From Tenebrio molitor (Eukaryota > Arthropoda > Insecta > Coleoptera > Tenebrionidae): a DNA stretch of 64,000 nt. The stretch is from contig NC_091046.1 in assembly GCF_963966145.1 (NCBI RefSeq), positions 29,078,001 through 29,142,000 on the forward strand, written 5' to 3'. A program made the translations under genes and the position numbers. The notes under the pieces were generated by a model, which worked only from the letters and a program-made list of their open reading frames with translations, made no database searches and was not told the origin of the DNA. Below, in pieces: positions 42,306 through 52,375 of this stretch (within the stretch, counting starts at the first letter, position 1; the number at the start of each line of letters is the position of its first letter).

Positions 42306-43690
42306 TTTTTACCAGGTATAATTGCTTTTATACTAATTGGATTTTTTTTAATACAAAGATTTATAAAAGCAACTGTTAACATTAATGCCTGACCTAAAAG
42401 TTCTTTGTGTGGTGGAGATTGGCTTGCATAGTCATTTTTCAATTTCTGGTCCACAGTAATCGGAGTGCATGGCAGTATAATATTATCTAATGGTAAATCA
42501 CCCAGCAAACGAAGTACTGTAGTTGTACTTGAAACACATTCGTTACCAACTAATGTTTTAAATAACCTGAAATTTAAATTTATTTGATTTCTTCACTGAT
42601 AAATGTCTCATAAAATGCTACCTAGCGGGTAATTTTGACCTTAAAAAGTACACAACATTTATTACATCATTAGAATCGGTTTTCTTATTATTTTGATTTA
42701 TTATATTATGTCTTGAACTGGTATTAATAAGTGCTAATAGCATTGATGATAACTCCAATTGTTGTGTGTAAGAAGCCACAACTGTAGGTTGCTTTTGTCC
42801 TTGCAAACTCATACTAGATGTTCCCTCAAATATATAAGCATCACCCACAGGAAGTTGATATAAAATGTCTGTTGCCTACAAATCATCTAAATAAAAGCTG
42901 CACTTCCACTATATACTTTAAGACCACACCAATTTAAATGTATCAGTTGGAAACATCTTCTTTGGTAAATTAACAAAATCTTTATATCCCCATGACTCTA
43001 GTTGATTTTCTTTTTGAAGTACTTTTGCCCAGCTAATTCCTGTTGGAGCAAGATGTACTCCTACAGCAGATGATATTGCCTGAATAAAAATAAATATGTA
43101 TTCATATTAAATATCTAAGCATAGTTTCATGAAGATTTAAGTTTTATTATTATATTTTATAATGTTAAAACATTACATACATGATTTGCTGGTAATTGTG
43201 GACCTAATATCTGCTTTATTTTTTTATTCTCATTATTAAGTTGTTTTACTTGTTCAGGTGAACCATTTGTAATAATTTGTTTACATAATTTTTCTAGCAG
43301 TTTTACACTCAAACCATCTACTTCTAAAAGCTCATTTAATGACTTGAATGGTCCATTTTTCTTTTTATAATTCTCCAAACTCTTTACTTTATTTTGGGCA
43401 ATATTCAAGCTAAAAATAAATATTAATATAAACTCAGTTTATCACACTGGAATTTACCATTGCAACTCATCTCTATTTGATTGATTGATAATGTCAAGTA
43501 TTTTTGCTTGTTCTGATTCATTAAACTTAGGCTTCAAACTGTATTCTGTGTAATTAGCAAATGATGAACTTAAATGTAAGAGTTTGCCCTAAAAAAAAAA
43601 GTTAAAAAGCCTTTTTTGCGTTTTATTAAAACATACCACGTATTGCAAATTTAATTGAGTCTTAAAGCAATAACTTTTTATAAAAACCAT
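42302..43690 (-). CDS. TEFM: Mitochondrial transcription elongation factor TEFM (six exons)
   Basis: TEFM binds mitochondrial RNA polymerase and makes transcription of mtDNA processive. Exons, read leftward, are 43690-43637, 43588-43458, 43409-43181, 43079-42930, 42875-42622 and 42566-42302. All introns are GT-AG and the joined frame gives 360 residues, the length I recall for the human protein. Exon 1 (MVFIKSYCFKTQLNLQYV) is basic and free of acidic residues, as expected for a mitochondrial targeting peptide. Exons 2-3 hold the helix-hairpin-helix region (YKKKNGPFKSLNELLEVDGL). Exons 4-6 hold the RNase H-like fold (AVGVHLAPTGISWAKV, GDAYIFEG, SPPHKELLGQALML). The 5' end faces the plus-strand gene starting near 44.3 kb, so the interval between them may be a shared promoter. 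Exon junctions were inferred by eye. The donor after 42930 (GTGTGG) is weak but keeps the frame. Confidence 0.9.
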
Positions 43691-44273
43691 GATTTCAAGT
43701 TTTCAACAAGGCATAAATTTCCACTTTGCTAGAAATTAATATTTTCATGTTTGCTAGAAATTTGAACGGAAATTAGTTTTGCACATAATAATTTGCATTT
43801 TTACTAATTACAATAATTTTTTACTGAACCATCTTTTGCACTGACTCCTGTAACAATTATGACATAACCTGAAATTCAAAGGCAAAATATCAAGGAGGTT
43901 ATTTACTTATTTTAGATTTTAGACACATTTTAGACTCCATCACTCCAGTCGCTTCGGTGGGGATGTGGTGTGCACGTGCAGCAACCAGCAACGCAGTTTT
44001 GTTTTTCGTTGGATGAGGCCATTATTTATTATTACTAGAGACAACCCAATTGTCTGTCTCTGTTATTACTTAAATAAGGGCACAGATCAGGGTGATGTGT
44101 GCATAAGGGTGGTTGGTGGTTGCCGTGCAAGGCCGTGGTTGTCTGGTTAAGTGGTTAAAGTAAATTTGACATTTATTACTTTGTCGCCTTTGCCCCTGCA
44201 TTATTATTTAGTTCTTGTGTTTATAATTATTCATAAACATATTTTTATGTTGTAAGAGAATTTCCTGAGTTTT
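43691..44273. promoter_or_regulatory. Bidirectional promoter interval and 5' untranslated exon (inferred)
   Basis: The interval separates two diverging coding regions. It contains a non-coding stretch with a repeated TTTGCTAGAAATT (43726 and 43755). The right half (about 43940-44273) is less AT-rich and ends at a good 5' splice site (GTAAGTAAGT at 44274), suggesting an untranslated first exon of the plus-strand gene. A 61-codon upstream frame begins at 43965. No TATA box is convincing. Confidence 0.45.
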
Positions 44274-44348
44274 GTAAGTAAGTAAGTAACTAAGTTGGAG
44301 GGCGTTTTAGGTACTACATATTTATTGTTCATTTTTACAGAACGTAAA

Positions 44349-44792
44349 ATGAGTGTACAGGGACTCTCACCTTCATCTACTTTTGGTAAAAAAGGTCAAA
44401 TTTTACATTGCCAGGCTCGTGAAATCGTGGCAAATGTGATTGACTTTATGAAAATGGAAGCTGAACAGTACAAACTTCGGAATGAGCCCACAATACCACT
44501 ACAGAATTTCAGAGAACGAATTCTGGCTGCCACAGGTATATCAAAAAAGATGTATTCAACAATCACAAGAGAATCTAAAGCTGTGGCATCTGGTACATCT
44601 ACATCATTTTCTACACCTAGAAAAAAGAGACAAAGGACTAAGAAATACGAGCTTGTTGAAGGCGAAAAGCATGCCATCGGGACGATTGTTCATGAATTTC
44701 ATGTCACTGAGAAGAAAATCGACGACATATTATTTTCTCAAAAAGATTGCCAACCTGTAAAACAGGAAAGCAATACTGATGATAGTAACTAA
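44349..44792 (+). CDS. Transposase-type N-terminal helix-turn-helix protein, possibly domesticated
   Basis: This is an uninterrupted 147-residue protein. Residues about 12-50 (ILHCQAREIVANVIDFMKME) and IPLQNFRERILAATGISKKM match the N-terminal DNA-binding region of insect DDE_3-type transposases, in which REIV-x-NV is followed by R-x-x-AATG-S. A basic stretch (RKKRQRTKKYEL) follows, as at the family's domain boundary. Instead of a catalytic domain it ends in QESNTDDSN and a stop. Translation is placed at the ATG after an intron (44274-44340, GT-AG, 67 bp). An in-frame ATG at 44295 lies inside that intron. It lies head-to-head with TEFM, about 660 bp from start to start. Unlike every other transposase relic here, the frame is clean. 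It is either a host gene derived from a transposase or a recent truncation. The function is unknown. Confidence 0.65.
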   Translation: MSVQGLSPSSTFGKKGQILHCQAREIVANVIDFMKMEAEQYKLRNEPTIPLQNFRERILAATGISKKMYSTITRESKAVASGTSTSFSTPRKKRQRTKKYELVEGEKHAIGTIVHEFHVTEKKIDDILFSQKDCQPVKQESNTDDSN

Positions 44793-44914
44793 TGTACTAA
44801 TGAATAGGTATGTTATTCGATAATTTACTTCCCACAGTTAAGGAAAGAATAAGATAACTACTTTTTTTTACAGATACCAACACCTGACGTAATTAGCTTT
44901 CAGTTGCATGTTGC

Positions 44915-45301
44915 CACGACCTGCTGTATATTAACCGGCCTGTTCATTTCATTAAAAAAGCATTGAGAAAATGTTTCCGAGAAAGAGCCAATTTTCGCCG
45001 ATGAGGGCGCCACAGTACGGGCGCTTCTGAAGAATAAAAATGCGGAAAAATAGGTTTAGACATGATTTTAGAGTTAAGATTGAGCACAGTAAGTTCATAT
45101 TTTCTTTCTAAAACAATACTGAATACAATTGGATTTTTGTGTTGTTGATTTTAAATTCGAATGTCATTTGAACGAGAAAAACTCTCGGTGACAAAAACTT
45201 AAGATGAATAATATCCCCAAAAAGCGCCCGTACACTAGCGCTCTGCGGGGATCACTCAAATTACACTTTTGAACAGGCCGGTTATAATACAGCAGGTCGT
45301 G
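44915..45301. mobile_element. MITE, TIR CACGACCTGCTGTA (387 bp)
   Basis: Inverted arms run CACGACCTGCTGTATATTAA (left) against CACGACCTGCTGTATTATAA (right), then CCGGCCTGTTCA on both. The inner sequences GCGCCACAGTACGGGCGC and AAGCGCCCGTACACT also face each other. Confidence 0.75.
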
Positions 45302-46500
45302 CATATTGCATTCCAAAAATATTTAGTACAACTATTCACCACCAGGAGCCCTGCTTATGTGGATCAATATACAGTATATCTAGGTGACTCTGTCCTTCCA
45401 CAATCGTTCTCTGACAGCTCTTCTGAACATTCTAGATACATTTTCAATAACAGAACCATATTTTTTCACATGTTTTCTATGGGGTTAAGATCTGGACTGC
45501 AGCTTGGCCAGTCAAACACGTTTATACAGGGTGGAAACTTTAACTGGAATAAAATTCATAACTTGGAAATAGGCAATTTTTGTAAAAAATCCTGAAACAG
45601 CTCGATTTTTATTTTTCCTTGCCCACATTTTGACGCATAAGGTTTTTGCATATCTGCTCCCGGAAGTGCGCAACCACCCCCAACTTTTTTTTTTCAAATG
45701 GAAGGGTATATCAAGTGACACCTCGTTTGAAAGACCACTTCGCAAGGAATACAACGCACTATTTGTTTCCTAGATATTTTCAAAGCCTACGTGCTAAAAA
45801 ATAAAAACCAATTTTATAAGTTTAACATTATCTAATGCAAAAAATGTTCAAAATCGCCACCGTTTGTTTGTTGACAAATTGCAAAGCGATAGTAACCTGC
45901 ATCCCTTACGTTTTGTAACATTTCCGGTGTGATTTGCCTAACTAAAACTGAAGAATATTGAGGACCTTAAGCAACGTATTAGGCATGAACCATAACCAAA
46001 AGAGAAACGGGGTCCATTTTGAACATTTGTTGCATTGTGTTGAACTTACAAAATTGGTTTTTATTTTTTAGCACGTAGGCTTTGAAAATATTCAAGAAAC
46101 AAATAGTGCGTTGTATTCCTTACAAATTGGCCTTTCAAACGAGGTGTCACTTGATATACCCTTACGTTTGAAAAAAAAAAGAGTTGGGGGGTTGTTGCGC
46201 ACTTCCGGGAGCAGATATGCAAAAACCATATGCGTCAAAATGTGGGCAAGGAAAAATAAAAATTGACCTGTTTCGGTATTTTTTACAAAAATCGCCTATT
46301 TCCAAGTTATGAATTTTATTCCAGTTGAAGTGTCCATCCTGTAGATATTAGGTATGCTTCTTGAGCCATGCAAATACCCTATGTGCTGTATTCTGATGAG
46401 GGTAAATTCTCTCTGAAGAGAGCATCACATCTTCGAGAACTCTAATATAAACGTTACTATTCAGTCGATTTTCCATATGCAGCATTGCTCTAGGACTAAT
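45302..46500 (-). pseudogene. Tc1-like transposase C-terminal half, split by a nested element
   Basis: On the minus strand, 46500-46344 reads SPRAMLHMENRLNSNVYIRV then LEDVMLSSE, and 45524-45420 reads WPSCSPDLNPIENMWKNMV. These are successive conserved blocks of Tc1 transposases (the N-x-Y-I-x-V-L-E segment and the S-P-D-L-N-P-I-E-N segment with the third acidic catalytic position). Between them lies the TIR element 45527-46341. The N-terminal half is not found and downstream codons are degraded. Confidence 0.8.
45527..46341 (-). mobile_element. Long-TIR element CAGGGTGGAAACTTTAACTG with transposase tail codons (815 bp)
   Basis: Arms of about 310 bp are inverted (GTGCGCAACCACCCCCAACT, CCTCGTTTGAAAGACCACTT), and TA flanks both ends. 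In the middle, minus strand about 45990-45840 reads ITPEMLQNVRDAGYYRFAIC and then TNGGDFEHF, the C-terminus of insect IS630/mariner-type transposases. It is therefore a deletion derivative that kept only the tail of its transposase. It sits inside the Tc1-like fragment, whose frame resumes at the joined TA. Confidence 0.85.
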
Positions 46501-46508
46501 TGCAGATA

Positions 46509-46600
46509 CAGTGGAAGTCGCTTATAACGACGACCAAGGGACCGGCTAATTCCCGTCGTTATAAATGGACGTTACATACGACTTTTTTTTTAGTGAAAAG
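46509..46600. mobile_element. Tigger/pogo-like terminus
   Basis: CAGTGGAAGTCGCTTATAAC after TA, followed by GACGACCAAGGGACCGG and GTCGTTATAAATGGACG, is the characteristic terminal pattern of pogo-superfamily (Tigger) elements. Only one end is recognisable. Confidence 0.55.
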
Positions 46601-46772
46601 GTTAAATACATAACTTTGTATATGCGCCTTATTACAAGAAATGTAATTATGTATATTTAATTATTTAAAAAAAACATGTAAATATAAAAGCATAGAAGTA
46701 AATGACACATAATACAATCGTAAAGTACATAAGAGAGTTTTTTTTATCCGTAATTTTTGTTTGTTAGAATGC

Positions 46773-47010
46773 AGAATAGTATGTATATTATGATAAAAGT
46801 TTATAAGGAAGCCTTTAAAGAACGCGAGATGAGTTTAAATGCACGTCGCAAGTGCTTTAAAAGCCCTTGTAAACGTGTGTCATACGCGCTATTTTTTATT
46901 ATAGGTAGGTAGAAAAAAAATACCTGCACTGCACTACAGTCTGAAAATTATAACAAAAAATATCTTTTCCGAAGTCATCTGTGTCATTAATCGTTGATAT
47001 ATGTAGAAAT
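46773..47010. mobile_element. Dispersed inverted-repeat element, copy 2
   Basis: It is the reverse complement of 25703-25985, including GAAGTCATCTGTGTCATTAA and AAAAGCCCTTGTAAACGTG. Confidence 0.6.
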
Positions 47011-47217
47011 GGTCAATTGTTGTTGTTTCGTTGTTATCCCTGAATCCGAAATCGTATGTCGTTTCTTGAACAAAAACCACAGGTTAAATCTGAGCATATC
47101 AATCGAAAAGACATACGGATTCAAATCCATGGATGACTCGATTACAAATTAATTTGATCGCTCTTTATATTATAAATTGTGTAAAAATGTGTTAGAAATA
47201 AAAGACTTAGGTTAGGC

Positions 47218-48290
47218 AACTTTATAATCATGAGGAGTAGTACGGGTGGTATCGTACCTGCGGCACAGGGTAAAACACCCCACCCTCACCCTTTGTAGAC
47301 GGGAGAACCCCGGCTGGCCGGTGCAAGACCGGAGTACCGGACTGCGGACTCTTCCAGTCTTCCTCCAGCAACGCTCAACGAGAACACAACGATTTTTGTT
47401 ACTTTCTCTCTGTGAAATATACTTACTCCAACCGTTCAAGTATTTGCTTCGCGACGAGTGACGACCCCAATTCCTAATCACCACAAGAGACCACAAGAGT
47501 CGCCTGACGCGACGAAACGTGACCTAACGAGGTATCCAGAGGCCGACCGAGCCTACGAAAGAAAAGAGGCGGGGTATAGTTTGGGAACGAGAAATTGGAA
47601 CTTTAGCTTCTTCACTTGCAATGGGTTTAGGGTAGGTTGTAAAGATTATAATAATGGAGATTTACGACTATGAGCACTTCATTCCAGGAGGCACAAACAA
47701 TCTGCACTTTGCCGATATTCGGCATCCCTTTTTAATAACTAGCAGGAAGACTATACTAGTACGTCGGTAGGCAAAAACTTACCACTATCGTAAATCTTCA
47801 TTATTATAATCTTTACAACCTACCCTAAACCCATTGCAGGTGAAGAAGCTAAAGTTCCAACTTCTCGTTCCCAAACTATATGTACACGCCCTGAGAGTGG
47901 AGGCCGAGTACTCAGACAAACCCCGTCAGTATTCTACCACAAGTGCATAATAATTATGCTTCACGCTCCGCGACCACGCCAACACCCAACCATGCTAATA
48001 CGAATTACGGGTTGTCCAACCATCAAGCAGCACTGGGTCTGCTGGAAGCGACTAAATTCACCAAATCATGTTCTGGATGCAGATTCTCCAGGATCAGAAC
48101 AAACTTTTTGCGAGCCTGTTGGAACATTATAGCAGAGCCCGACATCCGAGTCTTCAAGAGTCCAAAGGCCAAAGGGATCAACGGAAGTTACCACGAGGCT
48201 TCAGTTTTTCCGAGTCGATAAGGCCTCGCAGAGGTTATTAACCGGAGGATGGATGCGGCGCAAGAAAAGCGTCCGGATGGGATTACGCAG
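47218..48290 (+). other. GC-rich block, possibly retroelement LTR/gag remnant
   Basis: GC content rises sharply near 47220 and stays high to about 49580. The first part (CAACGCTCAACGAGAACACA, AAATATACTTACTCCAACCG) resembles an LTR end or leader. A plus-strand stretch near 48070-48200 reads MFWMQILQDQNKLFASLLE, gag-like in style. No retroviral-type protease, polymerase or primer-binding site is identified, so the class is unproven. A foldback MITE interrupts it at 47575-47880. Confidence 0.3.
47575..47880. mobile_element. Foldback MITE family TAGTTTGGGAACGAG, copy 2 (306 bp)
   Basis: The element is mostly two complementary arms (TATAGTTTGGGAACGAGAA, GGGTTTAGGGTAGGTTGTAA and complements). Flanks read TATA on both sides. 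A related, more diverged copy is at 15526-15811. Confidence 0.88.
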
Positions 48291-48589
48291 TGTCCGACGC
48301 CGTCATCGAGTTCGTCCCAGTCCCAAGTAGTGGTAGGACACAAAACTTGCTCTGTGCAGGTCCACGGCGTCAGGTCCGGGCCCCCAGACAGCCCCCAGCG
48401 GGACACGATGGAAATCCGCCCTGGAGGCCCCCCGCAGCAGAACCAAAGGGAGCCGCAGCGACAAGAAACCAAACAGAATCATGTCACCACCGTCCCGAAA
48501 CCGGAGAAGACCGATCCCGGAGTGATCCTGGAGGAGCGCGGAACGGGTTGGCGTCCCGGAACGCCACCACGATGGAACAGGTGACTATG

Positions 48590-49310
48590 CTGCCGACGAA
48601 CATGTCCGAGGAGTTGCGAATTCAAGCGCAGATCGAGCTCAGAGCCCCCCGGTGTCTCAACTCCAAGAGTCAGTTGAGGAACGAGGAAATCGCGTGCACC
48701 AGGCGCGACACCACTCTGGAGACGACGGTCAACGTCAAGGCGTACGAGATGACGAAGCAGCAAAGTCTGAGTGAGAACAGAATCACCACGCGAGGAGAAG
48801 GAATCAAAGAAGAGCAGAGCAACAACGAACTGTTGCGGGACAGAACCCTCAAGACCCAGCTGATCACCGAAGAGTTGACAGCGGCCAACTACAAACCGGA
48901 GCGAAGTGAGAAGAATGTCGCAGCGAAGATAGAAAACACCAAAATCGACCCAGAGACGCCGATGCAGAAAGTGACCGAACTGGAGAAGACGCAGAAGAAC
49001 ATTCGATAAAGTGTTGACCGAGGAAGAGCAAGTCAGCGAACAGTCGATAGGTGAGAACAATGCCCCCGAAAGACAGGTCCGAGAGAAAGAAACCCAGATC
49101 CTGTCGCTGAGCCGCGAGCTGGACGAGTCGAACGTCAAAGTCGAGGAGTTAGAGAGGACCAAGAGACAACCCCAGGCCGAACGCGACGAGCTCCTAGAGA
49201 AGGTGAACAACAACATCAGCAAAGACCCGTTGCTGATCGACGAGAAGCGCCACCTCGAGGCTAGAGCCGCCGTGAAATTGCAGAAACACCCGAAGTTGAA
49301 AGCCTAGCGC
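48590..49310 (+). pseudogene. Decayed myosin-II heavy chain rod copy (non-muscle, zipper-like)
   Basis: Two plus-strand frames, joined by a frame shift near 49010, encode a charged coiled coil without introns. Segments follow the order expected in a non-muscle myosin-II tail: TELEKTQKN, then REKETQILSLSREL and KVEELERTKR, then DEKRHLEARA. Family members have REKETKALSLARAL and DEKRRLEARI at the matching places. Codon use is strongly GC-ending, unlike the rest of the window. Lack of introns and frame breaks suggest a retrocopy or a piece carried by a retroelement. The upstream frame (48290-48590) is rich in P, R and G and unassigned. Other coiled-coil proteins remain possible. Confidence 0.5.
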
Positions 49311-49600
49311 AAGCGTCGCCACAAGCACCAGGAGTTCCTGACGAGCGTGTTGCAACATGGCAGTGTCGACCGCACCATATGTCAAATCAGGAGTCAGCGC
49401 CGATTCCGAAGCATGCGTTGTCATGTCCGACGACACATCGCAGGGTGGTCCCGTTCGCGTATACACGAAGGCACCTGGAGGAAAACAAGCCAAGAAGCCG
49501 GAGAACTGCGTCCCATTACACCAATGAAAAGACTCTCTCAGCGACTACACATTGACAACCAAGTTCCAGTTCAGAAGTAGAGAGTGACAGTGTTAGTGCG
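49310..49600 (+). other. GC-rich tail downstream of the myosin-like pseudogene
   Basis: Open in two frames but not recognised. It ends near AACCAAGTTCCAGTTCAGAA, after which composition returns to AT-rich and the recombinase element begins. Confidence 0.3.
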
Positions 49601-49623
49601 GGAATGCAAAAAAAGCAGATACG

Positions 49624-49697
49624 AGTATTTGTTTCGGCGACAATTTTCACGAGTGAGCCAAGCGAACGAGTGAAAATTGTTTTAAGAAACAAATACT
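49624..49697. repeat. Double inverted repeat upstream of the recombinase gene
   Basis: AGTATTTGTTTC (49624-49635) faces GAAACAAATACT (49686-49697), and inside it ACAATTTTCAC (49640-49650) faces GTGAAAATTGT (49670-49680). Both pairs are perfect. The inner arm CAATTTTCACGAGTGA recurs downstream of the gene at 51276. Confidence 0.8.
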
Positions 49698-49968
49698 AGT
49701 GGTCAGAAGAGAAAATTTCCGGTAATTTCGTACCCACGAGTTTGTATTCGGCATGACAATTCACCGAGCGAAGATTGAAAAATTCAATGAAAGAAATACT
49801 TGAATAGTAGTTTGTGATTTACAAAAGGTTGTTATAGCAATTCGTCAATAAACAGTGAAAATTTCAAAAAACGAAAACGACATAAAGGCAAAATTCGGTC
49901 CTTGGTGGTTGTTTCTCTGTGGTTGTTTCTGCATTCGTGAATTGTTTCCTTCCCCTTTCCTTCCCACG

Positions 49969-51223
49969 ATGGCTGAAATATTTGGAAACGCGGAGAACAA
50001 AGAAATAAACGAAGCAATACGAAATTTAGTGCCAGTAAACACCTTGAAAACACATCGCTTGTGCTGGACACAGTTTGAGGAATTTTGCTCCCAACGTGGC
50101 TATTCGCTGGATCAAGTTTTGCCGATTGAAGAACTTAACAATATTCTGAAAGATTATGGCTTCAATATGAAGAAAAAAAGTGGAGAGGATTACAAAGAGA
50201 CAGTAGTAAAAGTATTATGGAACACAACGGCCAAAGCTTTACAGGAAATGTATTACAATAAGTTTAAAATTAAGTTCAATCCTTTCAAAGATCCAGCGTT
50301 TAGAGAAGCAAGAAATGCAAGGGACGTTAGAAGAAGAATATTGCAAGCTGATGTAAGTAAGCGGAAAGTAAGCTCAGCAGCACTAAGAAATGAAGAATAC
50401 TTAAAGATGGTTAAATTATGGGATGAAGAAACGCCTCATGGTTTACAACACAAATTCTTCCTGATTGTTGCACGAGAATTAGCCTGGAGAGGTAATGAGG
50501 CGGCAAATTGTCTTGTGAGTTTCTTCCGAGAAGAAAGAAACAATTTTGGAGATTTGACTGGTCGATTGGAGTACAATCCGATATTTTCAAAAACACACCA
50601 ACGAGGCTGCCATTCCTTAAGCGAAAGCAAATGGTTGGTGCCAAACATGTCATCTGACTTGTGTCCAGTAAGGTAAATTTACTTAAAAACTAAAATTTAA
50701 GGCAAGAACTAATTACATAATCAATTACAGGCTATTTAAGAAACTGTTATCAAAAAGAAGCGACCGAATAAAAACGGACAGAATGTTTCTTAGTGTCAAT
50801 CATGGGTGGACTCCAGAAAATAAGGCCGCCGCTTGGTTTAAAAATTGTCCCGCAGGAATTAATGAGCTAGGAAAGTGGTTGAAAGACACTGCTCAAAAAG
50901 CAGGTCTGGATACGAAAAGACTGAAAATTACCAATCATTCAGCACGCTCAAGTGCGGTCACAATGTTGGCAAGTTCTGGAATTGGTGAACAAGAACTAAT
51001 TAAAATAACAGGCCATAGTTCTGGAGCATCGATCAAGCCGTACTTGCAGCTCAATGAGGAACACCACTCACGTCTGATACAATGTTTTAGAGATAAAGCA
51101 GCGACAACTTCAGAACCAGTTCTTGCCAAGAAGAATGAAGAAATTACGTCGACATCATCGGGTACAAATAATGTTTATAATAGTTGTATTTTTAATTTTG
51201 GTACTAATGCTTTGAATAAATAA
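49969..51223 (+). CDS. Tyrosine recombinase, Crypton/DUF3504-like, two exons, intact
   Basis: The protein has 398 residues from exons 49969-50672 and 50731-51223. The intron is 58 bp, AG|GTAAAT to TTACAG|G. I start at the ATG in CCCACGATGG because it heads the conserved part; an in-frame ATG at 49855 would add 38 residues. An N-terminal core-binding-like domain (TLKTHRLCWTQFEEFCSQRG) precedes the catalytic domain. The catalytic set is complete by position: Arg174 (ELAWRGNEA), His304 and Arg307 (TNHSARSSAV), His330 (ITGHSSGAS) and Tyr339 (IKPYLQL). This order and spacing are those of tyrosine recombinases, which cut and rejoin DNA through a phosphotyrosine link. The HSAR-x6-ML-x6-EQ-x4-I-TGH layout is that of Crypton-derived proteins in animals. 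Either an intact Crypton-type transposon or a host gene derived from one. No frame break is present. Confidence 0.85.
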
Positions 51224-51275
51224 AATAGAAAATAAAATATCCTAGTGGAAACATTTTGTTGGAAATTTTTGGTGG

Positions 51276-51294
51276 CAATTTTCACTAGTGAAAA
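51276..51294. repeat. Downstream copy of the CAATTTTCAC repeat, palindromic
   Basis: CAATTTTCACTAGTGA at 51276-51291 repeats 49641-49656 in direct orientation with one change. The sequence TTTTCACTAGTGAAAA at 51279-51294 is a perfect 16-bp palindrome. It is a candidate recombination site at the right edge of the element. Confidence 0.6.
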
Positions 51295-51384
51295 TTTCCG
51301 CTGCAATTTTTTTAAAACAAACGTGATTGGTCCGTACTGACCAATTTCGTAAATCTGATTGGTCGAGAGAATGCGAGTTGAATT

Positions 51385-52003
51385 GTCTCCCCTAACAGTT
51401 TTATGGCAAAATAGTTAAAATGAAAGTTAGAGAGAATTAAAATTACTGTCTAATTTTGAATCTTAGTTTTATTCTAACATCTTGTGGTACTGAAAGAAAG
51501 ACAAGAAAAGAGTTAACACAAAAATACTAAAAAGTACTACTAGGCATGAAATTTTATTTTTTTCTTTAAATGGTATTATGGAGGATCTTCTTTAAGAAAC
51601 TTCCAAGCATTATTTGCTTCAGATTTCCCAGACCGACCAATTTCAGCCATAGGAATAATTCGAAGAATTGGAGAGAAGTTTGAACATTTAATGGAAGATA
51701 CCTTTTCATTCGTCCTGTAGTCCTGTACGAGTTCATTTGAAGGGCAGATCAAAAGAAAATTAAATAATAGTGACAAATAATTTTAGAAGTCAAATTTCAT
51801 TGCTAGTACTGCTTTTTAGTACTTTTGTCTTAACTCCTTTCTTGCTTTTCTTTCAGTACCACAAGATGTTAGAAAAAACAAAGAGTGGAATTAGACAGTA
51901 CCTACTTTTAATTCTCTCTAACTTTCATTTTAACCATTTTGCCATAAAATTATTAGGGGAGCCAATAATTGGATCTCCTTATTTTTACATGTAAAATCCT
52001 ATG
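51385..52003. mobile_element. Diverged copy of the CATAGGCACTTTACG element family
   Basis: Inverted arms of about 60 bp (GTTTTATGGCAAAATAGTTA, GAAAGTTAGAGAGAATTAAA and complements) lie inside. The right end (AGGGGAGCCAATAATTGGA, TTTTTACATGTAAA) matches 62241-62713. The extreme left terminus is missing. Confidence 0.65.
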
Positions 52004-52024
52004 TCTCGTAAACCAATTCTACAC

Positions 52025-52375
52025 CCGGTATATAGAGATTAGAAAACACAAAGTAATAATTCAAAGGGTTTACTACAAGTGCATAATGCCAAAAGTTGTG
52101 TCTTTCGACACAAAACGTATTGTAGGTATTCGATTAAATCCTAAACTGTATACAGTACAACTTCGACAATTAAGACACACTCTGGTTCTCTATTAATTTC
52201 TTTTAATACAGTTTCAATCGATTCGTAAAAAAGCGGAACATAAGTATGGCAACATTTTGACTTCAAACTTTTCAAATTTTTAAACCAAACTTTTCTTCGA
52301 ATACACAGGATGAAATCTGTCAGATTCTCATGGCCAAGCATCGTTTTTTTAAAGTTGGAATACATTATACAAGTA
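52025..52375 (+). mobile_element. DDE transposon remnant, paralogous to 27237-27820
   Basis: ACACAAAGTAATAATTCAAA, TTTAATACAGTTTCAATCGA and GGATGAAATCTGTCAGATT match. This copy lacks the catalytic-core segment retained at 27328. Confidence 0.6.

Noticed and set aside
44295..44348. Upstream ATG of the helix-turn-helix gene
   Set aside because: It lies within a well-formed 67-bp intron (GTAAGT to TTTACAG), so the ATG at 44349 is preferred.
48479..49222. 247-codon minus-strand frame across the GC-rich block
   Set aside because: It is the shadow of the plus-strand coiled-coil sequence. GC-rich coding DNA commonly leaves a long antisense frame. The serine- and leucine-rich product matches nothing I know.
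49855..49968. Upstream in-frame ATG of the recombinase gene
   Set aside because: The extra 38 residues are low in similarity to any recombinase. The ATG at 49969 has a better context and directly precedes the conserved domain. It remains possible as an alternative start.
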